Assembly (NCBI GenBank): GCA_947501935.1
Contig: CANMXU010000031.1
Span: 1 to 56,193 of the forward strand
Origin: an uncultured Alteromonadaceae bacterium
GTDB taxonomy: Bacteria > Pseudomonadota > Gammaproteobacteria > Enterobacterales > Alteromonadaceae
Direction: 5' to 3'
Length of the DNA: 56,193 nucleotides
Under the pieces are notes generated by a model. That model did no database searches. It had not been told where the DNA came from and was given only the letters and a program-made list of their open reading frames with translations. The first letter of the stretch is position 1. Every line of letters starts with the position of its first letter. A program made the position numbers and the translations under genes. This document shows, one piece after another, positions 8,016 through 17,078 of the stretch.

Positions 8016-8846
8016 ATGAATTCGCAATTCATCATTAACGAAATGAAAGTATTAGCACAAATTGATCCTGAGTTTGAAATTAGACGAAGAATAGACTTCA
8101 TTAAAAAAACCTTAGTTAATTCGGGGCTAAAATCATTAGTTTTAGGCATAAGTGGAGGTGTTGACTCCTCGACTTGTGGTCGACTAGCACAACTTGCCAT
8201 TGATGAATTAAATAACGAAAATGGAGACAATTACCAATTTATTGCCATGCGCCTACCCTTTGGTGTTCAAGCAGACGAAGCTGATGCTCAGCAAGCATTA
8301 AGCTTCATTCAACCTTCACATTGTTTAACCACTAATATTCACGACAGCGCTCAAGGTATCCATAACGAAACGGTGTCAGCGCTAGCAAGCGCAGGTATTT
8401 TAACTGCTACAGAGCATCAAGTTGATTTTTCTAAAGGTAATGTAAAAGCCCGATCTCGTATGGTAATGCAATATCATGTTGCTGGTATCATCGGTGCCTT
8501 GGTATTAGGTACCGATCACTCTGCAGAAAACATTACCGGATTTTTTACTAAGTGGGGTGATGGGGCCTGTGATTTAGCACCTTTATTTGGTTTATCTAAA
8601 CGTCAGGTAAGACAATTAGCCCAAACGCTTGGTGCGCCTCAGTTACTTATCCATAAAGCTCCAACGGCCGACCTTGAAGATTTAGAGCCAGGTAAAACAG
8701 ACGAAGATGCTTTAGGGATGAGCTACGATGAACTGGATGACTTTCTTGAAGGCAAGCCAGTTTCTGCAGAAATAGAAGCCAAGATTATTAGCATTTATAC
8801 TAAAACCCAACATAAACGTGCCGCCATACCTACTATTTATGATTAA
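8016..8846 (+). CDS. nadE: ammonia-dependent NAD+ synthetase
   Basis: Converts deamido-NAD, ATP and ammonia to NAD+ in the last step of NAD biosynthesis. The PP-loop ATP pyrophosphatase motif SGGVDSS is at residues 46-52. The block GxFTKWGDGACDLAPLFGLSKRQV and the KAPTADLEDLEPGKTDEDALG substrate-binding segment are family hallmarks. From the ATG at 8016 (AAGG upstream) the protein has 276 residues, as in E. coli NadE. A TTG six codons upstream is less likely. There is no glutaminase domain, so it depends on free ammonia. It sits divergent from glnB, an apt neighbour for a nitrogen-dependent enzyme, though the link is only suggestive. Confidence 0.96.
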   Translation: MNSQFIINEMKVLAQIDPEFEIRRRIDFIKKTLVNSGLKSLVLGISGGVDSSTCGRLAQLAIDELNNENGDNYQFIAMRLPFGVQADEADAQQALSFIQPSHCLTTNIHDSAQGIHNETVSALASAGILTATEHQVDFSKGNVKARSRMVMQYHVAGIIGALVLGTDHSAENITGFFTKWGDGACDLAPLFGLSKRQVRQLAQTLGAPQLLIHKAPTADLEDLEPGKTDEDALGMSYDELDDFLEGKPVSAEIEAKIISIYTKTQHKRAAIPTIYD

Positions 8847-8964
8847 TCACATCACTTAGATTATCCTAATTTAAGTTAAGTTATCACATTCAATTTCTCG
8901 CAAGATAAATCATTAGCGGCTATAACTAATAATCTAAGTTATAACCGCTAATAAAGGATTTATT

Positions 8965-9525
8965 ATGCGTAACGGTAAAGGATTTACCCTAGTTGAACTC
9001 ATGGTCAGTATTTCAATAACCTCAATACTGGCAACCTTATCAGTAACTAAGCTCGATGGCTTTTTAGCCGAAATGCGTGTTGATAATGAAATTTCACAAT
9101 TACACCGTTTATTACTCAGTGCACGGAATTTAGCGATAAGCTCTGGTGAAAATGTCACTGTTTGCCCTTTAAATACAGCCAATACCTGTAATACTGAGTG
9201 GCATAACGAAATCAGTGTTTTTATTGACCGTAATAATAACCAACAGTTAGATGTAAGTAATCAAGAGTTAATCTTTAAAGTTAAAGACCCTATCACATTA
9301 AGTGATCAACTTATTTATGGTAAAACACGTAATAAAGTTGTTTATAAACCTACCGGACAGCTGAGTGGTTTAACTAATGGTACCTTTCGCTATTGCCCAA
9401 AAAACTACAAAGATAAATCACGAGGGATTATTATTGCGCGATCAGGACGCTTATATACTTCCAGTGATATAGATAATGACGGTAAAGATGAAAACAGAAG
9501 TTTAAAAGAAATGAGTTGCGATTAG
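8965..9525 (+). CDS. FimT/GspH-family pseudopilin, first of a tandem pair
   Basis: A type IV pilin-like protein. A short leader ends in KG before the methylation segment FTLVELMVSISITSILATL, the class III signal recognised by prepilin peptidase. A GspH/FimT-like globular domain follows, with the conserved MRVDNEISQLHRLLLSARNLAI helix. It ends in a Cys-containing tail after DIDNDGKDENR, an acidic DxDxDGxD loop that looks like a calcium site. The next gene is a clear paralogue with the same features. Possibly a minor pilin for the type IV pilus encoded at 39-46 kb; which system uses it is inference. Confidence 0.85.
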   Translation: MRNGKGFTLVELMVSISITSILATLSVTKLDGFLAEMRVDNEISQLHRLLLSARNLAISSGENVTVCPLNTANTCNTEWHNEISVFIDRNNNQQLDVSNQELIFKVKDPITLSDQLIYGKTRNKVVYKPTGQLSGLTNGTFRYCPKNYKDKSRGIIIARSGRLYTSSDIDNDGKDENRSLKEMSCD

Positions 9526-9613
9526 GTTTAGTATTAAAACCTACACTAGCGTGGTTAGGTGTATAATGCTATATATACTAAGATAGTATGCTGTAGCCTA
9601 TGTGGGTAATATT

Positions 9614-10174
9614 ATGTTAAATGCTTTAATTTCAAAAAATCACATCGTTAAAAAGCAAGGGTTTACACTGGTTGAACTCATGGTGACAATTGCCGTTGTT
9701 GCCATACTTTCTGCTATTGCCCTGCCCAGTATGAATAATTTTTTAATTAAAATGCGTGTTGATAATGAAATTACTGAAATGCAACGTTTACTGCTTACAG
9801 CTCGTAATGTCGCGATAAACAGCGGTATTAATACTAGCGTTTGCCCATTAAATGACGATGGTGATGCTTGTTCTGGTACCAATAGTTGGTTAGGTATTAT
9901 TGGCGTTGTTAACACCGACGGGGTGCTCAAAGAAAAGTCAGCCTTAAAAGCCGGCGATCAGTTACAGTTTAATTCAGCAACTATTGTATATACTCCTACA
10001 GGGCAAACCTCTACCGATACAGCTGGCTCTTTCAGTTATTGTCCTAAAGGCTATACCGAAGAAAACCGAGGCATTGATGTTTCAAGCTCTGGCCGTGTAT
10101 ATAGTAGCAGTGATACTGATAATGACGGTAAAGATGAAAACCGAGCCGGTGGAGAAATTAGTTGCTCGAGTTAA
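9614..10174 (+). CDS. FimT/GspH-family pseudopilin, second of a tandem pair
   Basis: Paralogue of the preceding gene. The leader (MLNALISKNHIVKKQG) ends before FTLVELMVTIAVVAILSAIALPSM. MRVDNEITEMQRLLLTARNVAINSG matches the first copy, and the tail again carries DTDNDGKDENR followed by Cys. The ATG at 9614 is chosen over an in-frame GTG at 9602 because it gives a normal leader; neither has a strong Shine-Dalgarno sequence. The 24 bases coding the acidic loop are identical in both genes (9472-9495 and 10118-10141), pointing to recent duplication or gene conversion there. Function in pilus priming or DNA uptake is a family inference. Confidence 0.85.
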   Translation: MLNALISKNHIVKKQGFTLVELMVTIAVVAILSAIALPSMNNFLIKMRVDNEITEMQRLLLTARNVAINSGINTSVCPLNDDGDACSGTNSWLGIIGVVNTDGVLKEKSALKAGDQLQFNSATIVYTPTGQTSTDTAGSFSYCPKGYTEENRGIDVSSSGRVYSSSDTDNDGKDENRAGGEISCSS

Positions 10175-10326
10175 GTACTTAAAAAGTAGACCTAATTCCC
10201 TCATATAAGACTGAACTTAAATGGAGATGATTTTTTATTCATTTGCCACTATGTTTACTACCCCCTGTAACTTCAAGCAATATTCCACACAAAAATATTG
10301 AGCGCTATTGCCTAATTAGGAATAAA

Positions 10327-10358
10327 AAAGCCAATCAACTTACTCATTGATTGGCTTT
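10327..10358. terminator. terminator between the pseudopilins and the cadherin-like lipoprotein
   Basis: A perfect 12-bp stem (10327-10338 with 10347-10358) has an 8-base loop. On the minus strand the stem is followed by a six-T tract, so it mainly serves the lipoprotein gene at 10401-12167. Confidence 0.85.
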
Positions 10359-10400
10359 AAAATATCGTCAAATAATGATACTTAAATTATATAAGCTTCA

Positions 10401-12167
10401 TTATAAATCAGTGCCTGAGATAAGAATATTATCTAAACGAAGGTTATTTTTTCTTTCCGAACCATAAGTAATAAAACGAATGGCTACAATAGGTTGATTA
10501 CTCGCTTCTACTGGCAAGTCAAAGTTTAAATCTTCAAATTGGTTATGCTCCCCTGCACCACGCTCAATCAATGTCCAGGTAATACCATCTAAAGACCATT
10601 CTACTTCATAATAATTACTGCCAGCTAAAAACTCTTCTCCATCCAAATTATATTTTTTAACGCCGTAACTTAAGTTAAGATCGGTTTGGCCGAGAGTAGA
10701 AAAGTATTTTTGCATGGTCGCGCCATACCGAGTCAACAAACCAAAATCGATATAATTACCATCATCATCTTGAACTTTTAAAGCTCTATTAGCAAACCAC
10801 TGAAGGTCTTGTGAATCACCATTTAATGCTGAGGTTGTATTGACATTGACCCAGCCCATATAGTCACTATCACTAATACTAAAGTCATCTATAATATTTA
10901 TTGCATTAATAGAGGCAACATTAATATCTACGGTGGTCTCGCTGCTAGCAACACCGTCAGTTACCGTTATAGCTAAGCTATGAGTTTTATAATCATCATC
11001 AACCAGATCGCGTTTTCTAGTTACAACACCTGTAGCTGAAATTTCAAATAAGTCATTATCTTCAACAAAGCTATAGGTGAGAGAGCTACCGTCATGACCA
11101 TCATCAGCTAGTAGTTGACCATTATAATCCCAATAGGAGTTTACTGAGATATCGGCTATTGAAGGAGATTGAAATGTTGCACTCGTAATTTTTAAGGTAG
11201 CCTCATCAAACTTACCTGATGAATTGGTTACTCTCACCGTAAAGGCATTTGGAATGGGATCATTATTTTCATCAAGCTCAATAGTGAACTGCCCTGAATA
11301 ATCTCCAGTGAGCTCATCAATGGTTAACCATGTAGGACCATCGAGCTTTTCATAAGTCAAAGCTAAAGGCTCAGTATTACCATCAACGGCTTCAGTACTA
11401 AGAGTACCTGTGTATAGATCAACAACTTCTTCACCTATGGCAATTTTACCGCCGTGGGCCATAATAATATCGCCACTAAACTCAGGGGCTTCCGCGACAG
11501 GTTTAGGAGCAATGGTAAGCGTAATGCTCTTTTCAAAACTCATAGTGCCATCGCTAACTTGCAATGCCACAATTATTTCGCCTTCATCAGACTCAGGGGG
11601 TTCTCCCTCGAGTAAGACATCACCTAAATCAGTAGTGCTAACGGCTAACCAATCGGGTCCATCAACAATAGTAAAAGTATGACTGTCATTTTGATTTTCA
11701 TCAACGGCTGTAAGCGTAGCTCTATAACCAAGGGTGGCAATGGCGTTAACTTTATCGATGCCAATATCTGTTGGCGCTTTATCTGGTTCAGGGTTTACTG
11801 TTAAAGAAAGTGATACTGCGCTACTATTCTCTCCGTCAGAAACCACTACTACAGCTTGATAATCACCAATATCACCATCTTGATGAGTCGAGGTAATCGA
11901 GCCATCAGCTGCAACGCTAAACCAATCTGGGCCAGATTGTTTAGAGAATACCAATGAGTCGCCATCTTCATCGCTAGCCATAAGGCTACCAGAGTAAGAT
12001 TCATCAACTTCAATAAGTGTATTACTCAGTGGCGCTGCATCAAATACCGGTGCTGTATTAACTTGTGCATCATCATCACTACTACATGCACTTAACGAAA
12101 GACATAAGCTGGCTATGCCAATATTGAGGGCTTTTTTTGCGAATTTTCCTTGATGAAATACTTGCAT
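10401..12167 (-). CDS. cadherin/Ig-like repeat lipoprotein, function unknown
   Basis: A 588-residue predicted surface or periplasmic lipoprotein. The signal peptide ends in the lipobox LSAC (C28), followed by SSDDD; an acidic residue after the first positions fits outer-membrane sorting. Residues about 35-430 hold at least four beta-rich modules of the dystroglycan/cadherin-like type, seen as repeated phrases such as DGPDWL or SGPDWFSV and as VxDGxxSxxxxLxLTV. The last 150 or so residues (about 435-588) form a different domain, ending in an aromatic-rich, jelly-roll-like sequence (YYEVEWSLDGITWTLIE). No catalytic motif is recognised; adhesion or glycan binding is a guess. Confidence 0.75.
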   Translation of the reverse strand: MQVFHQGKFAKKALNIGIASLCLSLSACSSDDDAQVNTAPVFDAAPLSNTLIEVDESYSGSLMASDEDGDSLVFSKQSGPDWFSVAADGSITSTHQDGDIGDYQAVVVVSDGENSSAVSLSLTVNPEPDKAPTDIGIDKVNAIATLGYRATLTAVDENQNDSHTFTIVDGPDWLAVSTTDLGDVLLEGEPPESDEGEIIVALQVSDGTMSFEKSITLTIAPKPVAEAPEFSGDIIMAHGGKIAIGEEVVDLYTGTLSTEAVDGNTEPLALTYEKLDGPTWLTIDELTGDYSGQFTIELDENNDPIPNAFTVRVTNSSGKFDEATLKITSATFQSPSIADISVNSYWDYNGQLLADDGHDGSSLTYSFVEDNDLFEISATGVVTRKRDLVDDDYKTHSLAITVTDGVASSETTVDINVASINAINIIDDFSISDSDYMGWVNVNTTSALNGDSQDLQWFANRALKVQDDDGNYIDFGLLTRYGATMQKYFSTLGQTDLNLSYGVKKYNLDGEEFLAGSNYYEVEWSLDGITWTLIERGAGEHNQFEDLNFDLPVEASNQPIVAIRFITYGSERKNNLRLDNILISGTDL

Positions 12168-12861
12168 TTTACATTATCCTTAATTAGCTATATTTATTGT
12201 TTTTAATTACCTATTAACATGCTTAAATTAAATACGGCAGTTCAAGCACCTTGTTTTTATTACTTTTAGACCTAGTACTAACTACTCAGCTAGTCTTTAA
12301 CAGATATTAATTTCCCACTAATACATCCCTGAATGTTGCACATGTACTTATTCCAATAAAAAACCACTTATCATTACTACATTGAAAGCCAATTTTAAAT
12401 ACTACTGAACTAACATCACACAAATAAAACAATGTAAGAGTGTTACAGCACCTACCTACCCATATGAAATATATTTAAATTTCAGTAAACAACGTATCAT
12501 TTTAAAATAAGTAGCCAATATAAAGTCATTATAAATTACAGTAACTTTTAACCACAAAATAAAAATGACTAAAATTTATAATAAACACATTCAAGGAGAT
12601 TTAAAACTAATAATTGAATATTGAGTAAAAATAATTTTGCAAAAACGAGCAAAGCCAAAGATAGTAAGGGCAAGAAGCTAAATTAAAAATCGACAGAATT
12701 TGGCTGCATCGAGCAAAATTTATATACAGTGGTAAGAAAGATTAAGGTATTGAGCGTAATTGAAAAACATTGCCTTAAATAACAAGACAAGTTGGATGGG
12801 AAAATTCAGAGAGGTAAGGTACTTAGACGACAGCAAGGTCGACTTAAATAAATAATAATAA
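12168..12861. other. AT-rich intergenic region with no recognised gene
   Basis: About 690 bases between the cadherin-like lipoprotein and the terminator of the 57-residue protein. I find no start-plus-ribosome-binding-site followed by a useful open frame on either strand, and no tRNA-like or riboswitch-like fold by eye. The purine-rich stretch 12640-12840 differs in texture from its surroundings and might be gene debris. The promoter for the lipoprotein must lie within the first 100 or so bases, but I cannot place it. Confidence 0.4.
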
Positions 12862-12908
12862 AAAATCCCGATAATTCATTACTTAAGGTAATAAATCATC
12901 AGGATTTT
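12862..12908 (-). terminator. terminator of the 57-residue protein gene
   Basis: A long imperfect hairpin has arms 12862-12882 and 12888-12908 with three mismatches. On the minus strand it is followed by TTTTTATTATTATT. It lies 18 bases past the stop codon of the small gene at 12926, supporting that gene as real. Confidence 0.8.
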
Positions 12909-12925
12909 GGATAAAATCGTTTTAA

Positions 12926-13099
12926 CTAAGCAGGAATATCACATGTTTTTTCTTCAACGATTTTACCAGCATCTACAGCGTCAATAGCACGTTGATCATG
13001 TGCATTTGCAGGACAGCCACAAGCATGGTCGCTAGTTGCGTGTAAACGAGCTTGTTCGATATGCCATTGTGCTACTTTAATGTGTTGTTCTACGTTCAT
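12926..13099 (-). CDS. small Cys/His-containing protein, function unknown
   Basis: A 57-residue protein starting at the ATG at 13099, chosen because GGAG lies eight bases upstream; an in-frame ATG four codons earlier lacks this. The sequence begins MNVEQHIKVAQWHIEQARLHA, a likely amphipathic helix. It then has DHACGCPANAHDQRAID and ends EKTCDIPA. Three Cys (a CGC pair and one near the end) and several His in 57 residues suggest metal binding or a redox role, but I do not recognise the family. A strong terminator follows. It is divergent from the XRE-cupin regulator across a 295-base region with palindromes, so regulation by that protein is possible. Confidence 0.75.
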   Translation of the reverse strand: MNVEQHIKVAQWHIEQARLHATSDHACGCPANAHDQRAIDAVDAGKIVEEKTCDIPA

Positions 13100-13239
13100 A
13101 GTATTCTCCAAGAAAAATTATATATTTACTATTCTGGTGACTCGCACCAAAAATCAACATCAATTGATATGATGTGGTCATTCTAGTTTATATATTAGCT
13201 ATGTCTACAATATTTCGCCCTAAATGACTTATTATTATC

Positions 13240-13255
13240 AATATGTTTACATATT
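13240..13255. promoter_or_regulatory. perfect palindrome AATATGT-TT-ACATATT, candidate operator
   Basis: A 7-2-7 perfect inverted repeat sits in the 295-base region between the divergent 57-residue protein gene and the XRE-cupin regulator gene. A second, 10-base palindrome (ATCAATTGAT) is at 13159-13168. Such sites fit binding by a dimeric helix-turn-helix protein, possibly autoregulation by the neighbour; this is inference, and short palindromes arise by chance in AT-rich DNA. Confidence 0.35.
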
Positions 13256-13394
13256 AGAAATAACGCTATTGTTATGATGATATTTTATATAAAGTTAACA
13301 CTACGAAGTTACTGTTATCAAACCAATGCACTGAGGATTATAACGGTGACTTATTTAAACATTCCATTTAGGTATTAATACAGGAAAACATCCA

Positions 13395-13940
13395 ATGGCA
13401 AACCCAGTAAGTGAAGGTATTAAACGCTTGCGCGCGCAGCATAAGCTCACTCAAACTGAATTAGCTGCTATGGCAAAAATTCCCCGAGCGACTTTAGCTA
13501 ATATGGAAAATGATAATTCTAATCCAAGCATATCTTTGGTAATGAAAGTTGCGCAATCGCTGGGCGTAAGTATTGATGATTTAGTGACTAATCGCCCTTC
13601 TGTTTATGTTACCGAAGTTGCCCGTAAAGATATGCAAGTAATGCATGCTGACAATGGCCGCTTCACTAGTACCCGCACTAGCCCTATGAGCACAAAGAAC
13701 CTGCATATAAATGATATGAGTATGATGCCTGAGTGCTACTCTAAAGGTGTACCGCATCCAGAAGGTAGCCATGAACTTTTTCTTTGTTTGGAAGGTACTG
13801 CCACCTTAGAAATTCAAGGGGAGAAGTTTAGAGTTGAAGCGGGGAACTTAATTTTTTTCCAGGGACATTTACCCCATTGTTATGGCAATGAAGGCTTAAA
13901 ACCCGTGCATGGTATCGCCGTAGTGTATATGGCAAAGTAA
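13395..13940 (+). CDS. XRE-family transcriptional regulator with C-terminal cupin domain
   Basis: A 181-residue DNA-binding regulator. Residues about 7-62 form the lambda-repressor-like helix-turn-helix (IKRLRAQHKLTQTELAAMAKIPRATLANMENDNSNPSISL). Residues about 105-178 form a small cupin barrel with HPEGSHELFLCLEGTATLEIQGE and the HLPHCYGNEG segment, which may bind a metal or small effector. This HTH-cupin design (PuuR/SutR-like) usually represses or activates a few amino-acid or sulfur genes in response to a ligand. The ATG follows ACAGGAAAACATCC. Target genes are not known; the divergent small gene at 12926-13099 is the obvious candidate. Confidence 0.9.
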   Translation: MANPVSEGIKRLRAQHKLTQTELAAMAKIPRATLANMENDNSNPSISLVMKVAQSLGVSIDDLVTNRPSVYVTEVARKDMQVMHADNGRFTSTRTSPMSTKNLHINDMSMMPECYSKGVPHPEGSHELFLCLEGTATLEIQGEKFRVEAGNLIFFQGHLPHCYGNEGLKPVHGIAVVYMAK

Positions 13941-14012
13941 ATAACCTAAGCTCTGATATTAAGTAAAAAAGTCATTCAAGCAGACAGATGAATATAAGTA
14001 CAAGGAGAAGAA

Positions 14013-14219
14013 ATGAAGCTGATCATGAAAACAGAGTTTGATAACTTACGGCTCAATGCCAAACATTCATTTGAAACCGACAGTAATGGCGAGAAACAAG
14101 TAGTTAAAATTTATTGTAATGAAATACTAATAGCTAAAAAAATCAAACTAAAAAAATCGATTCGTTATTTTGGTGTTGACGGTTATCAAAACCATTTAAC
14201 TGAAGAAGGTAATAGCTAA
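14013..14219 (+). CDS. small basic protein, function unknown
   Basis: A 68-residue protein with a strong ribosome-binding site (AGGAG, seven bases before the ATG), 72 bases downstream of the XRE-cupin gene and followed by a terminator at 14274-14304. The sequence is lysine-rich in the middle (IAKKIKLKKSIRYFGV) and ends in an acidic tail. No motif or family is recognised. It may be cotranscribed with the regulator. Confidence 0.65.
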   Translation: MKLIMKTEFDNLRLNAKHSFETDSNGEKQVVKIYCNEILIAKKIKLKKSIRYFGVDGYQNHLTEEGNS

Positions 14220-14273
14220 CACCGCAAATAAAGCTTATCCGCCCTGCCAATAACCACTATTCATTTAAGCAAA

Positions 14274-14304
14274 AAAAAGAGCTTCAACATTAGAAGCTCT
14301 TTTT
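14274..14304. terminator. bidirectional terminator
   Basis: A perfect 12-bp stem (AAAAAGAGCTTC with GAAGCTCTTTTT) and 7-base loop are flanked by A and T runs. It lies between the convergent 68-residue gene and the DUF748 gene and can serve both. Confidence 0.88.
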
Positions 14305-14324
14305 ATCAGTAGTAGAATTTAGAA

Positions 14325-16799
14325 CTAAGTGGCAAAACTAATGCGTGGTTTAGCTTCTTCCCCTGAATCAATTTGCGGAGTACATAATAATAACCGCGAC
14401 GACTCTATATTTTCTTGTTCAACCATATAGTCTTTAAATGCATGAACGCGTTTGGCTGAAATTTCTTTTAGTTGCTTAATATCTGCTTTGTCAGTTAATT
14501 CAACGCCAACAGTTTTATTAATATCAGCTGCTGTAGCAATCGCACACAATTTCACTTGCACATCTTCTTTATCTTTTAATAAAGCAGAAAACTGCGCTAA
14601 AAACTCTTGATGCTCAGGCTGAAGCTCAACCTCGCCAACGGGAAATTCAAGGTCGTTAAATCGCACTTTAAGAGCAAACTCCCCTGCCGATATTGCAATA
14701 CTAACCACACTGGCATACGGGACAAAAGTCGTCATTAAATAATCTTTTGCCGCTGACATAGTTGCTTGTTTCACTAATAAGGTCATTAAGCCCGACAAAC
14801 CAAATGATGGACTGCTAGTATCGCCTGAAAGTGGTAATGACAAATCAACATTACCGTCTGAGTCTTTAAGCATCCCCAAAGCAACATTAAAAGGTACTGA
14901 GGTTTGATCTTTAATACTGCCTGCTTCATGATCATCAGCTGCAGTAAACTCTATGCCTCGTAATAATACATTGGCATCACCGTCTAAAGCCGTTCCGGTT
15001 AAAGCAACATCAAGTGCTAAATCTAACTGGCCCGTTTCTATTTCATACTGAAGCGCGTCTTTTATATAAGGAGAAATACTCGGTAAACTAACTTCTTTGA
15101 ATGCGCCTTTAAGCGAATAAAAAGGTAATTGAGTAAATGGTTTCATTATGCCTGAAAAATTAAAATGCGCATATTTTTCACTTTTACCAATTAACGTATA
15201 TAAGCTTTCTAGCTCTGGTTGTTGGTTATCAAAAGCGCCAGCAGTTAAGGTGCTAATAATGAGGCTACGTTGATATACAGGGCTGACACTGTTATCAAGA
15301 AAGCGAATAGTTGCATCATCAGCCAAGCTAAACTGACCTAGTTTAATAGCAAAACTAGGCGCAGCGCTCTCATCACCGAGGGCATCTTCAGCAGCATTTT
15401 CTCCAGCAATTTCATCGTCAGCTGATTGAGGGGCTTCTTCGTTAGGTGTTTGCTCGGGAGCAGTTTTTTCTCCTGGTAAGTCAACTAAACTTACCAGCTC
15501 TTTATCTTTACTAAGCTCAGCATCTATTGCTAAGCCCGATAAGTTAATGTCATTAATCGCAATACCCTGCTCAGATGCTTGAATATTTTCAATATCTAAT
15601 AACGAAAATCGAGCCAAAGCGGGCATTTCATTTTCAACATTATCAGAGAAGAAAAAATCAGCTAATTTAATATCGCTAATTCGGGCAATATTTACCTTAT
15701 CTTCTAATACCACGGCAATATTATTAACATTGAGTTGTTCAAATTGAGCGATAACTTGCTGCTCAGATGACGAAAAGGCTTTAGCTTGCTTTAAAACCAG
15801 TTCAGCATTACCTTGTGCTGTTACAACTTGTTCTTGGTTAACATCAATGTTAAACGCATCGCTGGTTAGCACTTGTTCTGCCAAGTTAATTTCTAAGTCA
15901 TCTTGAGCAAAAACAACCTCTTCAAGTGCTAACTTCAAATCCTTCAGCTCAACCGCTAAACCATTGTCAGACAAGGTTAAGGTATGCTCAGCTTGATAAC
16001 TAAATAACCCGCCAAGCTTGCTAATATCTTCAGGTAAAAAGTGTTTAAAGCGTGTTAATTTTACTTGATTTAAGCTTAAATCAAGGTAGACCTTACCTTG
16101 GCCGTTATCCATATCGGCTTTAATATCTAGCGCTAATTTAGACTGATTCACTTCACTATCTATTGCTAGTAACAAGCTTTGTGATGCTAAAGTGGCACCT
16201 AAATCTCTAACCACAAAAGACTTAAGTTTTAATTGATGTGATGCTTGTTCAATAAATAATTCAATGGCTGAATTTTCTAGGGTTAACTTCGGCATAACTA
16301 ACTTGTAAGGTAGCTCTGTTGCCGGTGTTTCATTATCTGCAACTTCGCTAGTAGCTACTGGCTCAGCTTCTGTACTTTCATCATTGGCATTGCTTTGTGG
16401 TGTTAAAGAAAAACCCGCGACTGCTAGCTGATCATTTTGCGCAGAAATATTGACGTATAAACCATCAATAATAAATTCTGAAATAAATACTTCATCAAGA
16501 ATAAATTGATAGAGCCTAACTTCTAGGTCTAAGGTTTCTAACGAGAGTACTTTATTAACTTTTTCTTGCTCATTATCTAGTTGTTGTGGCTTGGTTATTG
16601 ATAAATCACGGATAGATAAGTGTGATAAAAACGGGTTATAACGAATAGAAGTATCTGCAGATAAAACTAACTGCTGCTCTGCTAAGTAATCTGTTAAAAA
16701 GTGGCGAACTACTGTCGGGGAAATAATCCAAACTAAGCTATATAAACCGAGATAAACAAACAATATAACTTTTAGTGATTTTTTAATGCAGGCGTGCAT
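14325..16799 (-). CDS. DUF748 domain-containing AsmA-like envelope protein
   Basis: An 824-residue inner-membrane-anchored periplasmic protein. One N-terminal membrane segment (about residues 7-28, VILFVYLGLYSLVWIISPTVV) is followed by a long beta-rich body of AsmA/DUF748 type, with repeated phrases on LxLxDLxI and a low-complexity Glu/Ala-rich linker near 435-475. The family core FSGIMKPFTQLPFYSLKGAFKEVSLPSISPY lies near residue 560. The C-terminal part (about 680-824) has an OmpA-like flavour (VKLCAIATAADI, ISAKRVHAFKDYMV). AsmA-like proteins are thought to move lipids between membranes or affect outer-membrane assembly; that role is a family inference. Confidence 0.85.
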   Translation of the reverse strand: MHACIKKSLKVILFVYLGLYSLVWIISPTVVRHFLTDYLAEQQLVLSADTSIRYNPFLSHLSIRDLSITKPQQLDNEQEKVNKVLSLETLDLEVRLYQFILDEVFISEFIIDGLYVNISAQNDQLAVAGFSLTPQSNANDESTEAEPVATSEVADNETPATELPYKLVMPKLTLENSAIELFIEQASHQLKLKSFVVRDLGATLASQSLLLAIDSEVNQSKLALDIKADMDNGQGKVYLDLSLNQVKLTRFKHFLPEDISKLGGLFSYQAEHTLTLSDNGLAVELKDLKLALEEVVFAQDDLEINLAEQVLTSDAFNIDVNQEQVVTAQGNAELVLKQAKAFSSSEQQVIAQFEQLNVNNIAVVLEDKVNIARISDIKLADFFFSDNVENEMPALARFSLLDIENIQASEQGIAINDINLSGLAIDAELSKDKELVSLVDLPGEKTAPEQTPNEEAPQSADDEIAGENAAEDALGDESAAPSFAIKLGQFSLADDATIRFLDNSVSPVYQRSLIISTLTAGAFDNQQPELESLYTLIGKSEKYAHFNFSGIMKPFTQLPFYSLKGAFKEVSLPSISPYIKDALQYEIETGQLDLALDVALTGTALDGDANVLLRGIEFTAADDHEAGSIKDQTSVPFNVALGMLKDSDGNVDLSLPLSGDTSSPSFGLSGLMTLLVKQATMSAAKDYLMTTFVPYASVVSIAISAGEFALKVRFNDLEFPVGEVELQPEHQEFLAQFSALLKDKEDVQVKLCAIATAADINKTVGVELTDKADIKQLKEISAKRVHAFKDYMVEQENIESSRLLLCTPQIDSGEEAKPRISFAT

Positions 16800-17078
16800 G
16801 CTCCATCCTTTATTTCAGCGATATCAACAACATCTTGAGCAGACAAAGCTAAACAAGTGTTTAATAAAATTTAAACCATTTATATGTGGCGAAATTATAT
16901 CCGCCAAATGTAAAATTCACATAACATTTTCTTTCTTTTTCTTTTATTTTCCAACCAAATTCAACATTTACTTACCAAACTGTTGAGTTTGCAATTTAGC
17001 TATCAAAACAATATTCTTGTAAGGTCTTCCCAAGTAAACGGTCTAAGGGCTTATTTTCAATTAACACAAGTGATATTA

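Noticed and set aside
12168..12861. Possible riboswitch or small RNA gene in the long gap
   Set aside because: No recognisable aptamer pattern, promoter-terminator pair or strong fold is visible by eye, so nothing is annotated.
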